Shown one piece after another: positions 48,976 to 62,839 of a DNA stretch of 64,000 bases. This DNA is from Paragordius varius. Taxonomy: Eukaryota > Nematomorpha. Under the pieces are notes generated by a model. The model was not told the DNA's origin. It worked only from the letters and a program-made list of their open reading frames with translations, and made no database searches. Position 1 is the stretch's first letter, and each line of letters opens with the position of its first letter. The stretch lies in contig OZ176055.1 of assembly GCA_964247055.1 (NCBI GenBank), positions 4,216,001 through 4,280,000 of the forward strand, in the 5' to 3' direction. The position numbers and the translations under genes are program-made.

Positions 48976-50828
48976 TCATTGGATAAATGTTTTTCGCAAT
49001 TGATAATATTGAATGCCGGACCATATTGTAGTTCCTGCGGTGGCAAAACTATTATGATTAAATAATATAGTATAATTAAATTTGTCAATTTCATTATAAA
49101 CCTTACACCTTATACGGCGCTAAAATAATTACTAAAAACGCTTGTTCTAGTATAATTTAACGTTTTGGAATATATAAGATAACATTTCTTTAATGGTCTG
49201 ATACTTATTTTACGTCCACCTGAAAGGAATATTATTATATTTAGTAATTAAAGCCAAAAAGCGCATTTATCGAAAAGAAAGCGTTTATGCTTTAGGCATG
49301 TCAAAAACAATTACACTCATTTTTGGCCTTGATACAAAAATGAAATAAATTCATTATTGTGTAGAAATTCATCGATTAAAAAATTAAATATTTTCCACAT
49401 GAAATTCGGGTTTTTAAGTCAAAAAATATAGTTTGATATTTTGTATTAAAAAAAATTAAAATGTTTTTTAAAACTTACAATAAAGTTTGCATTAAAGGAT
49501 GAGATACATCAAAGTGTAAAAGCGGTGACATAAGGCTTGCACAAACCGTTGTGAGCTGTAATGCTGTATTGCACTGATATAAAAAAATTTGAATGCTTGA
49601 ATATTAAAAACTAATATAATTGATATTAGTTACTTAGTTTATATTTTTGATAATAGATAAATTTTAAAGAAAAAGAGGTGAATTTACCAGACCATCTCTA
49701 ATGTTAAGCTATCAAATAAATATTCCCTGAATTTTAGCTTACATCTATACTAACTTAAACTTATAAACCAATAATATAATAGTGTGTTGCTACCTCGCTT
49801 CCCTCATGAAAATCGGTCAAAATTGAGATATAAACTAATTGTTAAAAAAATAAATTGATAAAGTATTTTCTATAATATAAGTACCTTGCTTAAATACGTT
49901 GGAGTAAATTTAATTTTTGGATTCGTCCTCCCAGCCCATTTAACATTCATCTAAATTTTGGATTTAAATATGAAATGTAAATATTATACCTTTGTTTGTT
50001 GGAATTGAATATATTTGAGGTAAAAAATGTATCCCATAATACCAAAATCACGGAGGAATATAAGAAACGTTACGTAAACTATATAAAAATAAATCAGCAC
50101 AATTAAAGAAGGTTAATAGAGTTTCGTAAATATTTTTAAAAATCGGTTCTGGATAAATGTTTCTCGTTCCAAAAAATTTTTGTGCAGAAAATATTTGTAA
50201 AAAAATATGCTTTAAATTGTTTGTCGTAAATAATATTGGTTCACCCAATAATTTTAGGGTTCTAATTATTCCCTTTTTAAAATTTACAATTGACCTTACT
50301 GTAATAAATTTTCATTATGGTAATTTATTTGTTTAAAATGAACTTTAATGTTTCAACTATAATAAAAAACATTTATGGATTTAAAAATTCAAAGAACTAA
50401 AAAAAGGGTTTTGGTGAATAGTTTAAACTGCGGTTATGTAACGGTGTAATTGTAAGTGCTGATCAAAAATTATTATAAACCTGGTATTAGATGATTATAT
50501 GTAAGGGTCAAACAAACGGCATTAATGAGTATCTTATCGGCCAAGGGATCAATGATTGCCCCTAATTTGGACTGCTGATTTGGAACATTTCTGGCAATAA
50601 CACCATCTACCTATAAGCGTATTTAGTAACTTTCAATAAAAATATAAAAACAAATAATAATCAACTTTTTACCATATCAGAAAATCCGGATATCGCAAAG
50701 AGAAGAGCTGATAGTCCATAATATTCTTGTGAGATCATAAAACAAATGAGTGGTGTGGAACATATCCTTAAAACTGATATTGCATTAGGTATCGTCATTA
50801 TGCGAATATTTTTAGTTTCACAATAAAG
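48976..50828 (-). CDS. CRLS1: cardiolipin synthase (CDP-alcohol type), N-terminus unresolved
   Basis: Makes cardiolipin from CDP-diacylglycerol and phosphatidylglycerol in the mitochondrial inner membrane. Exons 50828-50673, 50610-50481, 50078-49990, 49950-49885, 49573-49479 and 49048-48976 give 202 residues to TGA. The CDP-alcohol phosphotransferase motif is complete across exons 1-2: SDM, VDGVIARN, then SKLGAIIDPLADKI (D-x2-DG-x2-AR-x9-G-x3-D-x3-D). Other matches: TIPNAISVLRI, LTYNHLIP, FLRDFGIMGYIFYL, KFTPTYLSK, NTALQLTTVCASL and SGIQYYQLRK. Several hydrophobic helices are evident. Phases agree throughout. The first listed exon opens after TTATAG with LYCETKN, so at least one upstream exon with the mitochondrial leader is missing from the model. 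An internal ATG exists at 50798. One intron is only 39 nt. Confidence 0.9.
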
Positions 50829-51109
50829 CTATAATAAATTAAAAATTTACTCGGTGATTTAATTTTTTAATTAAAATAGTTCCATGAAATAAAGGTAAAT
50901 ATTTTAAGATTTTACCTGGGTATAATATTTTTTGACTTATCATTACATTTAAACATATGTACATTTTTAATCTATATATAAAAATGGAAAATGCTGGCTT
51001 GGAAGCTAATTCCAAAAATCTTATGGGCAGCAAAGGTCTTTTTATCTTTTTTGAATTTGCCGAGTGATTGAGATGTTTTTTGAATAAGCTTTTCAGTTTG
51101 CCCCATCAT

Positions 51110-51985
51110 CCTAAAAATGGGGATTTAAAAAATTTGTTAATGCATTTTTTCGGAAAAACACATAAGACTTAAAACTATTTCAACACATCGCCGAGAAAAT
51201 CTCTCTGTAAATAGATCCACCCTTCATAAAATGCACTTTTGTACGAGTATGAGTTTTTCAGCAATTCTCCGGATAACGTGGAGGCTCTTTCGATGGGTTT
51301 TTAATGCTAAAAGCGCCCAATGTGATTTAGTATTTTTTTATATTTGCCCGATCAGACATGTTGTTTTTGAACAAATACTAGCTTTATTTATAATAACACA
51401 AATTTCATAAGGAATTTGTTTTTACGAATTCACCTGGGTAGCGAGCCGTTTAAATTATCCACTCAGTTCAGGCATCCCATGGGCAAAATGGGTTACATAT
51501 ACTTAGTAGATTTGGGAAATATACGAAATCCAGTTAAAAAAGGAAATTTATTATTTGCATATATCCTCCAAGATTGACCAAGAAAATTTTATTATAAGCC
51601 CGCCCCATCAAAAATATGGCTTTTGAGCCAAGATTGACTTTCAATTTCGAAAATATAAGGACCCATTCATATTTGAAAGGGAAAATGTTTTAAATATACG
51701 AAAATTTTTTAAATTAGCGCCTCAGTTCAGTCCCCACCTATTAAATGAGTTTTTGAACTAATTGTGGTTGAGGCAATTTTCCGAATTGCAGGCTTAATGT
51801 GAATTTTTTCATAAAAATGCTTTTAGGTAATAATATTCCGGCGAATAAAAAGGTAAGACAGTAACTTTATTGAAAAAAAAGGACATCTGTCTTCTAAAGA
51901 GGGCACAAATGTCGCCACGTTGAATTGTTAGACAAAATATGTGAAAAACTAATCAGGAAAATGGTATCTATAGACTAAAATTAAT
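51110..51985. repeat. unclassified repeat-like noncoding DNA
   Basis: Words such as CTCAGTTCAG and CCCACC with poly-T tracts recur within this stretch (51460, 51720) and recall the array at 9640-10900 (AGTTCAGGACC). No coding frame was found. Confidence 0.3.
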
Positions 51986-51989
51986 TTGA

Positions 51990-53440
51990 ATTATACCAGG
52001 AAAGTCAATTATAGACTCTATGCATGCTTTGAGAAGGTTAATAAAAGGGACTCTGGAAAAAAAGTTACACGGGGTCTTGATTGACATAAAAAAGATGTTT
52101 GACTGCAGTCTCCGTCGTCGCTGGAAAATTATTACATATGAATCCACACCCCTGGGATCAAAACTCACCAAGGATAATCAGAACCCTTTGTAATAAAGCA
52201 TGGCTGCAAGGATCATCGCTTATCCGTTGTTGTTCATAATATGGTTGGATGAGGCATCCAAAGTTGTTAATCAACGGTTATTTTGTTAATACATGTATGC
52301 GGATAACATAATCATAATGTCTGATACATTAACTGAGTTCAAGCAAACGGTAAATTAAATAAATGTGCGGTCTGGAAATTATGAAAGCAAAAACGTATTT
52401 AATAGCTTTGGGAGATCAGCAAAATGAAATGGAGGTTGATGCGGGTTGAGTTGAAGGGCACAGAAAGGTCAAATATTTTGGGGCAATGTTAACAGAGTTG
52501 ACTGTCGATATGAATTTAAGGATTGAGAGCAGTTGGGTAAGTGTTATATGATAAAATTATTGATCTTAGTATTAAAGATAAAATTTACAGTTCAATTGTT
52601 CAACCCAAAATGAGGTAGGATTCGACGTGGAACATCAAAAAATCTGAAGAAAACCATTTCGCTACGTAAATGAAAATGCTAGTTATGAATATATATAATC
52701 GTGGGACGGAAAATCGAAAAAGAAAGAATGAATAAAAATACATTGGTTTGGGCCTATTGAAAAGACAGTCATATACATTTGCACTTCAAGAGTTTCTTTG
52801 AACACTTCAAGTTGGTCCTTGAACATTTCAAGTTCCTTTAACAATTCAAGTTGTCCTTAAAGAGTTAAAGTTGGTCCTTGAACAGTTCAAGTTGGTCCTT
52901 TGACTTTTTTGCTTTGTTTTTAACTTTTATCAATCAAATCGTAAATAATTCATCTATTTTATTGTTTTAACATATCTTCTATTATTTAACATAAATTTTA
53001 AATCGATATCAACTTTTAATCTTGAAACCGTATATCTTTATTAATTTCTTAAAATAATTTTGGATATTTATAAGATTTTAACACTAAATGAAAAAATATA
53101 TAATTTTCTGGATTTTTAATCAAACTTCAATAATTTTGTTAAAAAAAAATAGTTTGAAACAAAAAAGTGGTTTTTCAATAAAAATTTTTATTTTTAAATG
53201 AATAAATATATAATAAAAAAGAAAATTAGGTTAATAAATTAAAAAATAAAAAAATAAATGCAAAAATTATAGTTAAATAAAAATTTATAAATTTTAAGGA
53301 CCAACTTGAAGTGTTCAAGGACCAACTTGAAGTATTCAAGCACACTATTGAAGTGCAAATGGTATATTGATGGGAAACTAACGAGATGGATGGACACAAT
53401 AATAAACCAAAATTAAAAGCCCAATACTCTATATATAGGG
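51990..53440 (+). mobile_element. RTE-like LINE relic, split by a foldback element
   Basis: Broken frames read SIIDSMHALRRLIKGTLEKK and GVLIDIKKMFD (about 52007-52105), MRITIIIMSDTLTEFKQ after a degraded YADD box (about 52295-52350), VKYFGAMLTELTVDMNLRI (about 52468-52525) and HWFGP (about 52742). Past the inserted element, DGKLTRWMDTI follows (about 53370). This order matches the RT palm and C-terminal part of RTE-type LINEs. Many stops and frameshifts are present, and the endonuclease part was not found. Confidence 0.7.
52772..53366. mobile_element. foldback element with tandem-repeat arms
   Basis: Left end TATACATTTGCACTTCAA, right end the inverse of TATACCATTTGCACTTCAA. The arms are built of about 21-bp tandem units of AAGTTGGTCCTTGAACA on the left and their inverse on the right (53297-53345). 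The centre is AT-rich and noncoding. It interrupts the LINE relic between its HWFG and RWMD coding pieces. Confidence 0.7.
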
Positions 53441-53824
53441 TTTTATGGTGAGACAGGCTGTTTCACATTACAGATTTCACTAGTGAAAACATTTAATAAT
53501 AATAATGTCCCTGTCATTGTCAAATATGGTTTTAATATATCGCGATTTTAAAATAATTACTTGCCCAAGACTTGTGTGAACAGATTTTTTTGGGGGATTT
53601 TTACTTTTTCACGTGAATTAGTAATCAGTACGACTATTAGATTATCAAATGCAAAAACTTCTATATATTCTTTAATATACAATACACCTTCATTTCATCA
53701 TATATAAAACTACAATTATTAAAGCGAGAAATGGTTATACAAATGAAAATTTGAAGTAAGATTTCGCCAGGCATTTTCATGCTGTTTTTATAACCTTTCT
53801 TCCGAAATCGGGAGGGGGGATAAG

Positions 53825-53826
<2 letters not shown>

Positions 53827-53863
<37 letters not shown>
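53827..53863. repeat. AT dinucleotide microsatellite
   Basis: An uninterrupted run of about 18 TA/AT units. Confidence 0.9.
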
Positions 53864-53865
<2 letters not shown>

Positions 53866-53879
53866 CATTAAATAAATGT

Positions 53880-55300
53880 ATCAGGATTCTCATGTTGCTT
53901 TTGGTTTTGAGGCCTACGAGTGATATCAGAAAATTATTAAATTTTGGGGTATTGCTGATCGTAAAATTAGCGTACATTATGTTTAATGAATATTTTTTGG
54001 TAAAAGCTAAATGCTTTATTCCAATAATATCGATAAAACATATGATCTTAAAAACAAATCAATATTTTTGTAAAATTAAAATATTTAGATTTGGACTCCG
54101 AAAGACCCAACTTATTTCTTGAAATGGGCTATTCCTTTTAAAATAAACGCACAAATGCCGTGATTTCGTGATAAAAAAATTTAATATATGGTAGGGTAGA
54201 TTATTGCATAACAAATCTCTATCTACATACTTTCTTCGGAAATATAATTTTCAGCAAAATTTTGTTGAAGCGTATTTCAGCTATTTGAAGCTTGATAAAA
54301 ACAATAGAAAAATGCTATAATGTATTATGAAAACACTTTTCATAAATTTTTCGATAATGCCTGGAATTTCTATCACATAAGTTGATTAAAATATTCGTTC
54401 GTCATCAAAAGTATATTTATTTGTTTTAATTTACCAAATTTAAAAGCAAACAAATTAACTTAAAATTCGCAAATAATAGAAATGTTGAGGATCATTGAAA
54501 TATAAAATATAATATCTTAAATCCATCATGCTTCAAATTACCATAAAACTCGCTTCACTTTGGCTACTTAAATATTTGAAAAAATTTCCATTTTTCGGAA
54601 AACCTTTATCAAAAGTTAGCATGTATTTAAAATTTTTATCGCGTAATCTTGAGAACTACCTATGAACACAAAAAAATTGGGAACGGACTCCACATCTAAA
54701 AATTAAAAAAAAATTATAATTTGGTTTTTTATATGTAGTTATTATTATATATTTAAGTGATATTTTTTTGATTGAAAAATTTAGCTTTCATCAAAAAGTT
54801 AGCAAAATGACTTAAATTTTGCCCTTTTCTAATAGTGGACTTACCACAAAAGTGTCTTTGTGAAATTACTCGTAAGGGCCAAACGCAACTTGATAATCTA
54901 TATAAATCTGAATATATATTTCATCTTTTTTGTGGATTCTGTATAAATTTTAAACGTAATTTTTATGACTCACGGTATGATGAAAGTACATTTCAATGAT
55001 AAATTTTGAATTGCACTCAATTTATACTGGAAAAAACTTTTTTTTACAAAATTTAAAAATAGAGCCAAAGTTTTTCATGCATACTTTTTACTAATTTGGA
55101 GATAAGGGACTAAATAAATGTTATTTAAGGTTATTGGGGCCCATTTAAACAAAGCAAACATTGTTTTGTAAAATGCATAATATTCATCCATCCCAAATTT
55201 GATTTAATAAATATAGTGTTCCGATTTCTCAAGTTATATGTAAGAATATTATTGGCATGTACATTTTAGAGAAATCGCAATGTTAAGTTAAAATTCTAAG
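53880..55300. repeat. dispersed AT-rich repeat R, copy 4
   Basis: Contains GGTAAAAGCTAAATGCTTTATTCC (about 53999), ATTTGGACTCCGAAAG and ATTTCTATCACATAAG in the same order as copy 1, and a second diverged unit to about 54900 (TTACTCGTAAGGGCC). Noncoding. Confidence 0.45.
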
Positions 55301-55695
55301 CTTGATTAAAGGATAAAAATGATCAGCATCGTAGAGCTAACCAAAATAAAAATTTCACAAAAGAGCATCAATAGTAAGATAAAAAAAACTTTTATGCTAT
55401 TTTAATTATTGAAACCCAATTAACATCAACTCCCAATAATTATGTATAAAATTTCATTGGCCATGTTTGTTTAATCCTTACGATGGATTAAAATTCACTT
55501 TAAAACTAATGATGCTGCTAATAATTTATTATTATTCTAATGTAAATAATTTTATAATAAAACTAATACATTGGTAGACAAAATTGTTCTAATAAAATAA
55601 TTTGTAAATATTTATAGTAAAAAGTATGAATCACATTGGTAATGATTGTAATATATAATAAAAGATATCATTTATGAAATTAATGACATAAAAAC

Positions 55696-58600
55696 TTAAA
55701 AGAAGGGAAAAAAGAAGCTTGGTGCATCCGATGATATATCGTTATCTTTCAAGATTATAACCATTACGTTGGGCGTCAACAGTAACTTTATAGATGATTG
55801 GGAATCGGGACATTGCAAACCTATAAAACAAAATTTTTATAAACAAAAAATACAGATATGATAAAGATAACTGAATAAAGACGAATATAGCGCATATAGC
55901 TTGGCCATTAGTTTAAAATAAATAATCACAAATTTGGCATTCGTCTCATTGTAATACATTTCATATATTAATAGAATAAAATTGTTTAACTTTCAATGTT
56001 ATAAGGTAGCAATCAATTACCAAAGATTTAGCATAAATAATAATTTAAACGCCAATTTAGTTTAAATAAACAATAATCATTTAAAATTTAATTTGCTGCA
56101 CTTCCATAGAGAAAATATATTTTGTATAATATGCGGAAAAAAATTAAAATACCTGTTTTAAAATGTCTGCTAAGGTAGGTATCCACGTTTTCTGGGTAAG
56201 GGCGTGGAATAAAACTTAAAAAGTTAATCCAAGGATTATCTATTTATCATATAAAACATTCTATTATATGTAAAACCCTTTTATCAAACTAATATTAAAT
56301 TTGTCTTGGTCAATGATAAAATTTGTTATGTTAAGATGCCAAATTCTGGGTGCAGGAGAACCCAAACTTTCAGGAGGGAAAAAAATTGGGGTCACGAACG
56401 AATAAGTAAATCTAAACACTGATTTCGAAAATAATTTATGTTGGATTTGCAAAGTTTCAGCCATTTAAAATTATACATAAAAATATAACGGATTTTTTTT
56501 GAAAACAGTCGACTGCTATTAGTAATTAATATGTTTTTGTTATATGCAATGTATCCCTAAATTTTTTTTGAAATCTTAAAAACTGGTTAAGTTCTTCATA
56601 ATTACTAAATTAAAAACATATATTTGCTTAAAATTTACAATATACAATATAATTAACCTGTATCTGCTTCATCCTCATCAGAATCATCAATTGTTTCACT
56701 TTCAAATCTTTCATCAAAGGGTAATGAATCATTATAACTAGTATTGTTGGTTTTACTACCGTTTAAACTATCTCTCTTTGATTTCACGCCATTGATTTGG
56801 CGATTTTCAGGGCTTATTGTAGGTTTATGCCTTAATAATTTATTAACCTCTGCACTCGTCAGTATGGTGTCAGTCGGTATTGACACTGTTAAAAAATGCC
56901 TGCTATCCGGATTTGAATTCAATATCCGTTTAATATATTTAGGTCCAGTAACAGGAGTTTGAAGAAGTCGAATAAAATTATTTATACTTATATTTTGGGG
57001 TTGATCTTTACGAGATCCAGTAGCCTTAGTCAAAACATCACGTATATCGTCTAATGTGTATGTTTTTTGACTACTTGCGTTCAAAAGAGGCTGGGGTAAT
57101 AACTAAAAAAAACAAAAAAATAAGAAATGATTATAAATTTTGGAAGGATTTTTTTCATCAGTGTAATTTGAGAAAAAAAATTATCATTTTTTTTCGAAAG
57201 TATCATATCGATTGAAGTATAAATGACAAAGACTCACATCTTGTACGTAAACAATGGAGTTACAACCACATAGATTGTTTTGAATCGCTTTCCTTCGAAT
57301 GCATAGCGGCTGAAAAAAGTATATTAAAAAATTAAAAAAAACAGATATAACGAAACCTATATTGGTCATTTAGGATACTAAGTTAAATATTTAATTGACA
57401 TGTCTCTTGGTATATATAATTTATTTTTTTACATATTTAATTGAAATTGTGGATAAAAAATACAATTGTTCGCAACAAAATATTAGGATAATTCAAATGC
57501 AATTAATAAATATGAAAAATCCAAAACATAGCAACAGACATGTAAATTGTATCCCCTTAAGCTCTCGTTACTGAAATATAATAAATGTTTTAATAGTAAA
57601 TACTTGTTGATATAAACGATAAATAGGTTGACCAGACAAAGTTGTTCCATTAAAATTATTTACAATGTATTTTCCGATAAATGCTTTAGCTTCTTCCGCA
57701 TTATTTTGCAATTTAGATAATTCCGCCGAACCCAAACTCTATTATTTAATATTAAAAAAGTAAAAGAGAATAAAAAATTATTAATTTATAGATTTATTAC
57801 CTTAAAAGCTTCATCTGTTGGAACAATGTATGTTAATTGAGACAATGATGTAGAATTCGTTGACAAATTCTGAGCTTGAGCAAAGATTTTTGCAAATATA
57901 ATCGTTTGATTGTTTTTATACAAAATGTCTTTAACATTATAATCTATAAACATCATTTTTATTTTTAACAAATTATATGATGTTATATAAGTTAAAAACA
58001 ATGTGTTCAATTTTTTAAATAATTTAAAATTACATCTGTCAGGTACTTCAAAAATTTTAGTGCTAACAAGTTGTTGCAATTGATTGATATTATTTGTGTA
58101 ATGGACAAATTGAATGAATCCGTTGGAAGTTAGGATGTGTTTTGTAACTGGTAAATTTACGGCGTTTTTATCACAATAAACATTTGGCACAAGTAAATCA
58201 CGGACAAAATCTTGAAGCAAATTATAAATTACCATTATATACCTCAAAATATAATTTTTGATTTAGTATCAAAATAAACTATAAAATCTACTTAAAGCAC
58301 AAACATCGTTTTGTTGGAGGCGTGTTTGGAAATCAACGGGGAATTTAGCCAATGTATCGTCAGACAAAACGGTAAGAGTAAAAAGTTGTCCTTTATTTAG
58401 CTGATCAATTTGATCCAAAACTTTAGAATCTTTTAGAACTGCAATATATTTATAAATATTTATAGGGTTAAAATATTTATATTTATACATATGAAAAATA
58501 TAAACTATAATATAATAATTAACGGATTAAATATACAATTTCATTATATTTATATGGTTATTCTACATTAATTACTGCTTAAAAAAGAAATCGAAATCGC

Positions 58601-61600
58601 AAGCTTTGCTTTCGGAATAATCGCTGCTTTTGGGGTATATACTTTTTAAATTTGAAAACGCTGTGATTTTGTTTAATGTTGCCAGTCACCAAATCCTATT
58701 TTACAACGCATTTTTTAGAAATTAATAACGCACAATTTTTTGCGTTGCGATGAAAGGCTAATTCTTAATATCCCCGAAGGAAAAAATTATTATGAACGTG
58801 TACAAAAAACAAAATTGCCGAATGTAATAATTTCGAATAAACGAATTATTTACATTGTATAAATTTTTTATAAGATGCTTCCAGAACTGTTCTGTCTAAA
58901 GCTTGGGCCATAGTAAGATCGCTGGATTGGGGCAATATGGGGACATTTTCAGTTTTAGCATTGCCATTAGCATGTTTTGACGATATGGTATGAATTAAAC
59001 CGCGATCGAAAGCACGATTAATTTTATCAAGAGGTTTGCAATTTATTCGGTATATAGGCTAAATTACAAAAATTATAACTCATTAATTTACTTAAAAATC
59101 AATGTGAATGTTAGGATGATAGTCCGTTTTAAATGAAAAAAAGAATATGATATGACATGAAAAATGTGACGCTTTCTAAACAAATTTGAGTTTTACATAA
59201 AACCATATCAAAAATGCATTGAATCATTATATATAATATGTGAAATCATTTTGCCACCTTAGATTCCAAATGCAGACATTTTTAACAAATTCTCCTGAGT
59301 AAACTTAAATAAAATTAATTTTACTACTTCTTCGTCAAATCTCGTTTCCGCTCTATCAAAGTGAAATATTTTTCCTTCCCTGGTCCGTATTGTGTGACCA
59401 TTGAGTGCGGATCCTATGGGCAAAATAACATTGGGGATAACGATGAGTCCAGCGTTCGAGGAATCAATTGCGCTAATACTATAATTAACAGGTGGTACAG
59501 CTCCAACAATCTTGCCAGCCCCCAAATCTATTTTAATCGTTTCATCTGAAGGTGAGACCTGAGCTTGACGTCTATTACGATTTGGGTTTCGAGATAATAT
59601 GGGTTCTCTATTGTTGTTGTTGTTAGAAATTTCCTATATAAACAAAAATTAACTTTACAGTCAAGCGTAAAAAAATCAGTGCAAGTAAATAATAAAATAA
59701 TTTAAAAATCATGTATATAACATTGGAATTAATTCCTCCTCTATTGTCGTTATTGTCTTTATCATAAATCTCTGAGGGTACTTTATCGTTTTCATTATTG
59801 CCAGCTATTATAATGGTAGAATTGGCGTAGGGAGAAATCATATCTTGAAGTTTGGACGATCTACCAACATCAATCGAAAGGTCTGTCAAAGCTTTTGTCA
59901 GTGTAGGTATATCACCCTTTTGACTTTCTATATTTGTAATAAATGTGTTTTTATAGGTTTAACAAAACAGTTTATAAAAATCAGAGATAAAGAATAAAAA
60001 AAAATGTAAAAAGTTATACTTACTTATACATAGATGATACTCAAGTTCGTACCCCAAACAACATTGAGATATAATTAATGTACTTGAACGTTGGGTAGTA
60101 TTGTGATTTGCAATAGTATTCCTAATATAATTTACAGTAATAAATTTGTCTCTGTAAAAAATTCACGGGTCCTAATAGTTAATTATACTACACCATACAT
60201 TTTTAAGCTAAATAAAAAGAATTTTTTCGACGGTTAACATTTAATTTATAGCAATAAACAAAATTTAAATCCAATATTTTGCATAACTTATATTTTATAC
60301 TAATATTTAAAATTTAAGTTTTATCACGTAATAAATATGTTTATATTTGACTGCTTTGAAAATTATGGCAGACAATTAATATATCCATAAATTCTGTCAG
60401 AACTGATTCATATATATTTTTGAGTTTCATAAAAAATGTTTTTAATACCAATATGTTTTGCAAAACTGCCTAACTAAATTACCATCAAATATAAGATTTA
60501 GGGGGTAAGGTTACGTAAAAAATAAAATGTTTTTATCATGCATAATTAACACCCTATCTATTTTATTAGTTAATCAATAAAGATATCATTTTCTATTGTA
60601 ACAAATATTTAAAGTTATATTAACTTATTAAGTCTCAAAAATTGAAATATTTCAATTTAAAAATAAGAGGATATATGAATATATCGTAATAAAACAATTA
60701 TTAAAGTATCATACAATTAAATGGCACCAATAATGGTATATAATACTTATCACCAATTAAATTCATAAATTTTACAAATTATGTCAATTTGGAATATAAA
60801 CAATAAGTTGGAGCCAAAAAATAGATATTTAATATTATTTTAATGGTAATAATCAGTACATGAAATATTCAAATAAAGGGAATTCGAATATAAAACAATT
60901 TGTATTTAATTTAAATAAAAACTGATTTTTTCTTCTGGAGCCTTAAATGTATAAAGTACAAATTCGATTAGGACTTAAGCACCAAATTTAAACCTAAAAA
61001 CACGTTGTTTCTATGTAAATATAGCACCCCAAAAAAACCGTTTATAGAAGAGAGAAAAGCCGGAACTTAAACCATTATTTTCTAGGACCGTTAGAATCAA
61101 AAGAAAAACCAAAAATGGTTCCCCAAATAGGCGGCATATGTGAACAAATCAGTTTTTTGACCAAATATGGAAAAGGGCAAAACTTTTTTGTCGACAAATG
61201 TCATTTTCAGCATACGAATATATATATATATATATATATATTAAATTTTTTTTCGCCCTTTTCGGCGCATAGTTCAAAGTAGTATAGATTTCGTTCGAAA
61301 CCCTGGGGTTACCCGTCAAAAATATTGACATAGATGATTCATTATTTAAATATTAAATATATAAATGTATAAAAAATTAGATTTACATAATGAATCATTT
61401 TTAAATATTATACCTACTTATAAAATATGACTATGAGTCATTATTTGATTTACTTCTAACCTTGTATAGCTCTCGCAGAATTTCATACGCGATCAATTTT
61501 GTAAAATATATTTTAAAAAAATTTCTTTTAAGAATTTTTAACTGAAAAATGATCGAAATGTCAAATAATTACAGTAAAGGCCATATCAATTGGAACTTTG

Positions 61601-62839
61601 ATAAAATTTGTTTTAAAACGGTATACAATTTTCGTTTTTTTATAGGGATTTATAAAAAAAATTTACATGCATAAATTAAATAATTTTTAATATAAAAGAA
61701 ACAGTGAGCTAATAATATAGCTACTCATTGATGTATTATTATTATGATTTTCGACGTTAAATAACTAATTTTTACTTGTAAGAACATACACAAGCATGCT
61801 CATCGCATGTTTGGGACATGGAAACTGTATTTGCCGAAGAACCAAACAGTGGGATTGATAACAAGTTAAATAAATTTCCCAAGTCAGACCAAACTTGTGT
61901 CCTTTGTGTGTCTCTCTTTTTTAGATTTTTCGGGGAATTTCCTAGATAATCAAAGCTTTCCAACACAGAAGGGCAAACATTTTGCCTGATTTAATTGATA
62001 AAAATAATTGAATGTATATAAATAATGTTATTAACATGAACTATATAAAACCTAAAATTGTTAAAATGAATTAACATTTTTTTGTCATTATTGTAATGAT
62101 GAGTGGTCATGCAATTGGAAAAAAGAGCCAATCATCAATTCATGATTATAGTATTCTAAAAACAGTCAGTTTTTAAATTTGAATTTAATAAAAAAAAGGG
62201 ACTTAAATTATACAACGAAAAACTTATAATATTTAAAATCCAGTTGTGACTCTGCTTAGTGACAGTAATGACAGAAAAACATGTAGATGAACTTATCAAA
62301 TAACCCAAAAATTTGGATTTTAATACCGGCAATTATTTACGAAATTGTTTTGTACGGTCGTGTATTTTTAAAATGAGGTTTGACTGTATACAAATATATT
62401 ACAGTAGTAAGTATACATTTAGAAAGTTATAATTATTGCCAAATAGCATACACAATAAAGGGAAGTATTATTGGCTTTTAGTTATTTTTTCACTCTTTAC
62501 TATTATTACCCAATAATAATTCTTTTTGCTTTCTAACAATATATATTTACTCATACTGTATTTATTTTAATTGATTCTAGATATTTAAAAACAAAAATAT
62601 ATATTTGACATATATTTTTAAATTTTAACGATAACCTTATAATTAGTAATAACAAGATTAACACATAAACGAAAAAATCCTTAACCTCAAAAAACAAAAA
62701 TTTTTATAAATCAAATATTTATGTTAAATTAATAAAAGTAAACGAAATATATATATTACCCGGTTAAAATACAATCTTGTTGGGAAATCGAATATTGAAT
62801 CAATTGAAAACATAAAACAGTTAACCAAATTAAACCCAT
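55696..62839 (-). CDS. secreted EMI + fasciclin (FAS1) protein, TGFBI/periostin-like, 14 exons
   Basis: Extracellular matrix or adhesion protein. Exons: 62839-62760, 61985-61776, 60121-60024, 59927-59722, 59633-about 59325, 59058-58854, 58438-58292, 58210-58034, 57943-57801, 57738-57604, 57309-57238, 57102-56658, 56239-56153, 55820-55696; about 812 residues. Residues 1-19 (MGLIWLTVLCFQLIQYSIS) are a signal peptide. An EMI domain spans about 28-130 (NVCPS, CDEHACVC, ISQCCLGYE). FAS1 repeats follow: STIIIAGNNE and GLIVIPNVILP; DRGLIHTIS; FTLTVLSDDTLAKFP with LLVPNVYC; TYIVPTDEAF with CNSIVYVQD; then LTVSIPTDT. A low-complexity Asn-rich insert with the basic site RNRR (217-220) interrupts the first FAS1. 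An acidic patch (DDSDEDEAD) lies near 735. The 3' end of exon 5 and the 90-nt intron at 57944-58033 are uncertain; the other phases agree. Confidence 0.85.
61218..61242. repeat. AT dinucleotide microsatellite in intron 2
   Basis: A short run of TA units within the second intron of the EMI/FAS1 gene. Confidence 0.8.
62400..62560. mobile_element. short inverted-repeat element, copy 1 (intron 1 of the FAS1 gene)
   Basis: Begins TACAGTA and ends TACTGTA; the inner words AATTATTGCCAAATAGCAT and AGTATTATTGGC match copy 2 at 63071-63232. About 160 bp, noncoding, with Tc1/mariner-like ends. Confidence 0.55.

Noticed and set aside
51000-51112. Reverse-strand frame opening MMGQTEKLIQKTSQ as a first exon of CRLS1
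   Set aside because: It is placed where a leader exon could be, but it has no GT donor before its stop and cannot be joined in phase to the exon starting LYCETKN.
57944-58033. Continuous exon 57801-58210 without an intron in the FAS1 gene
   Set aside because: It is possible because the 90-nt segment is open, but it has GT...TATAG ends, is strongly AT-rich and lacks FAS1 likeness, so a 90-nt intron was preferred.
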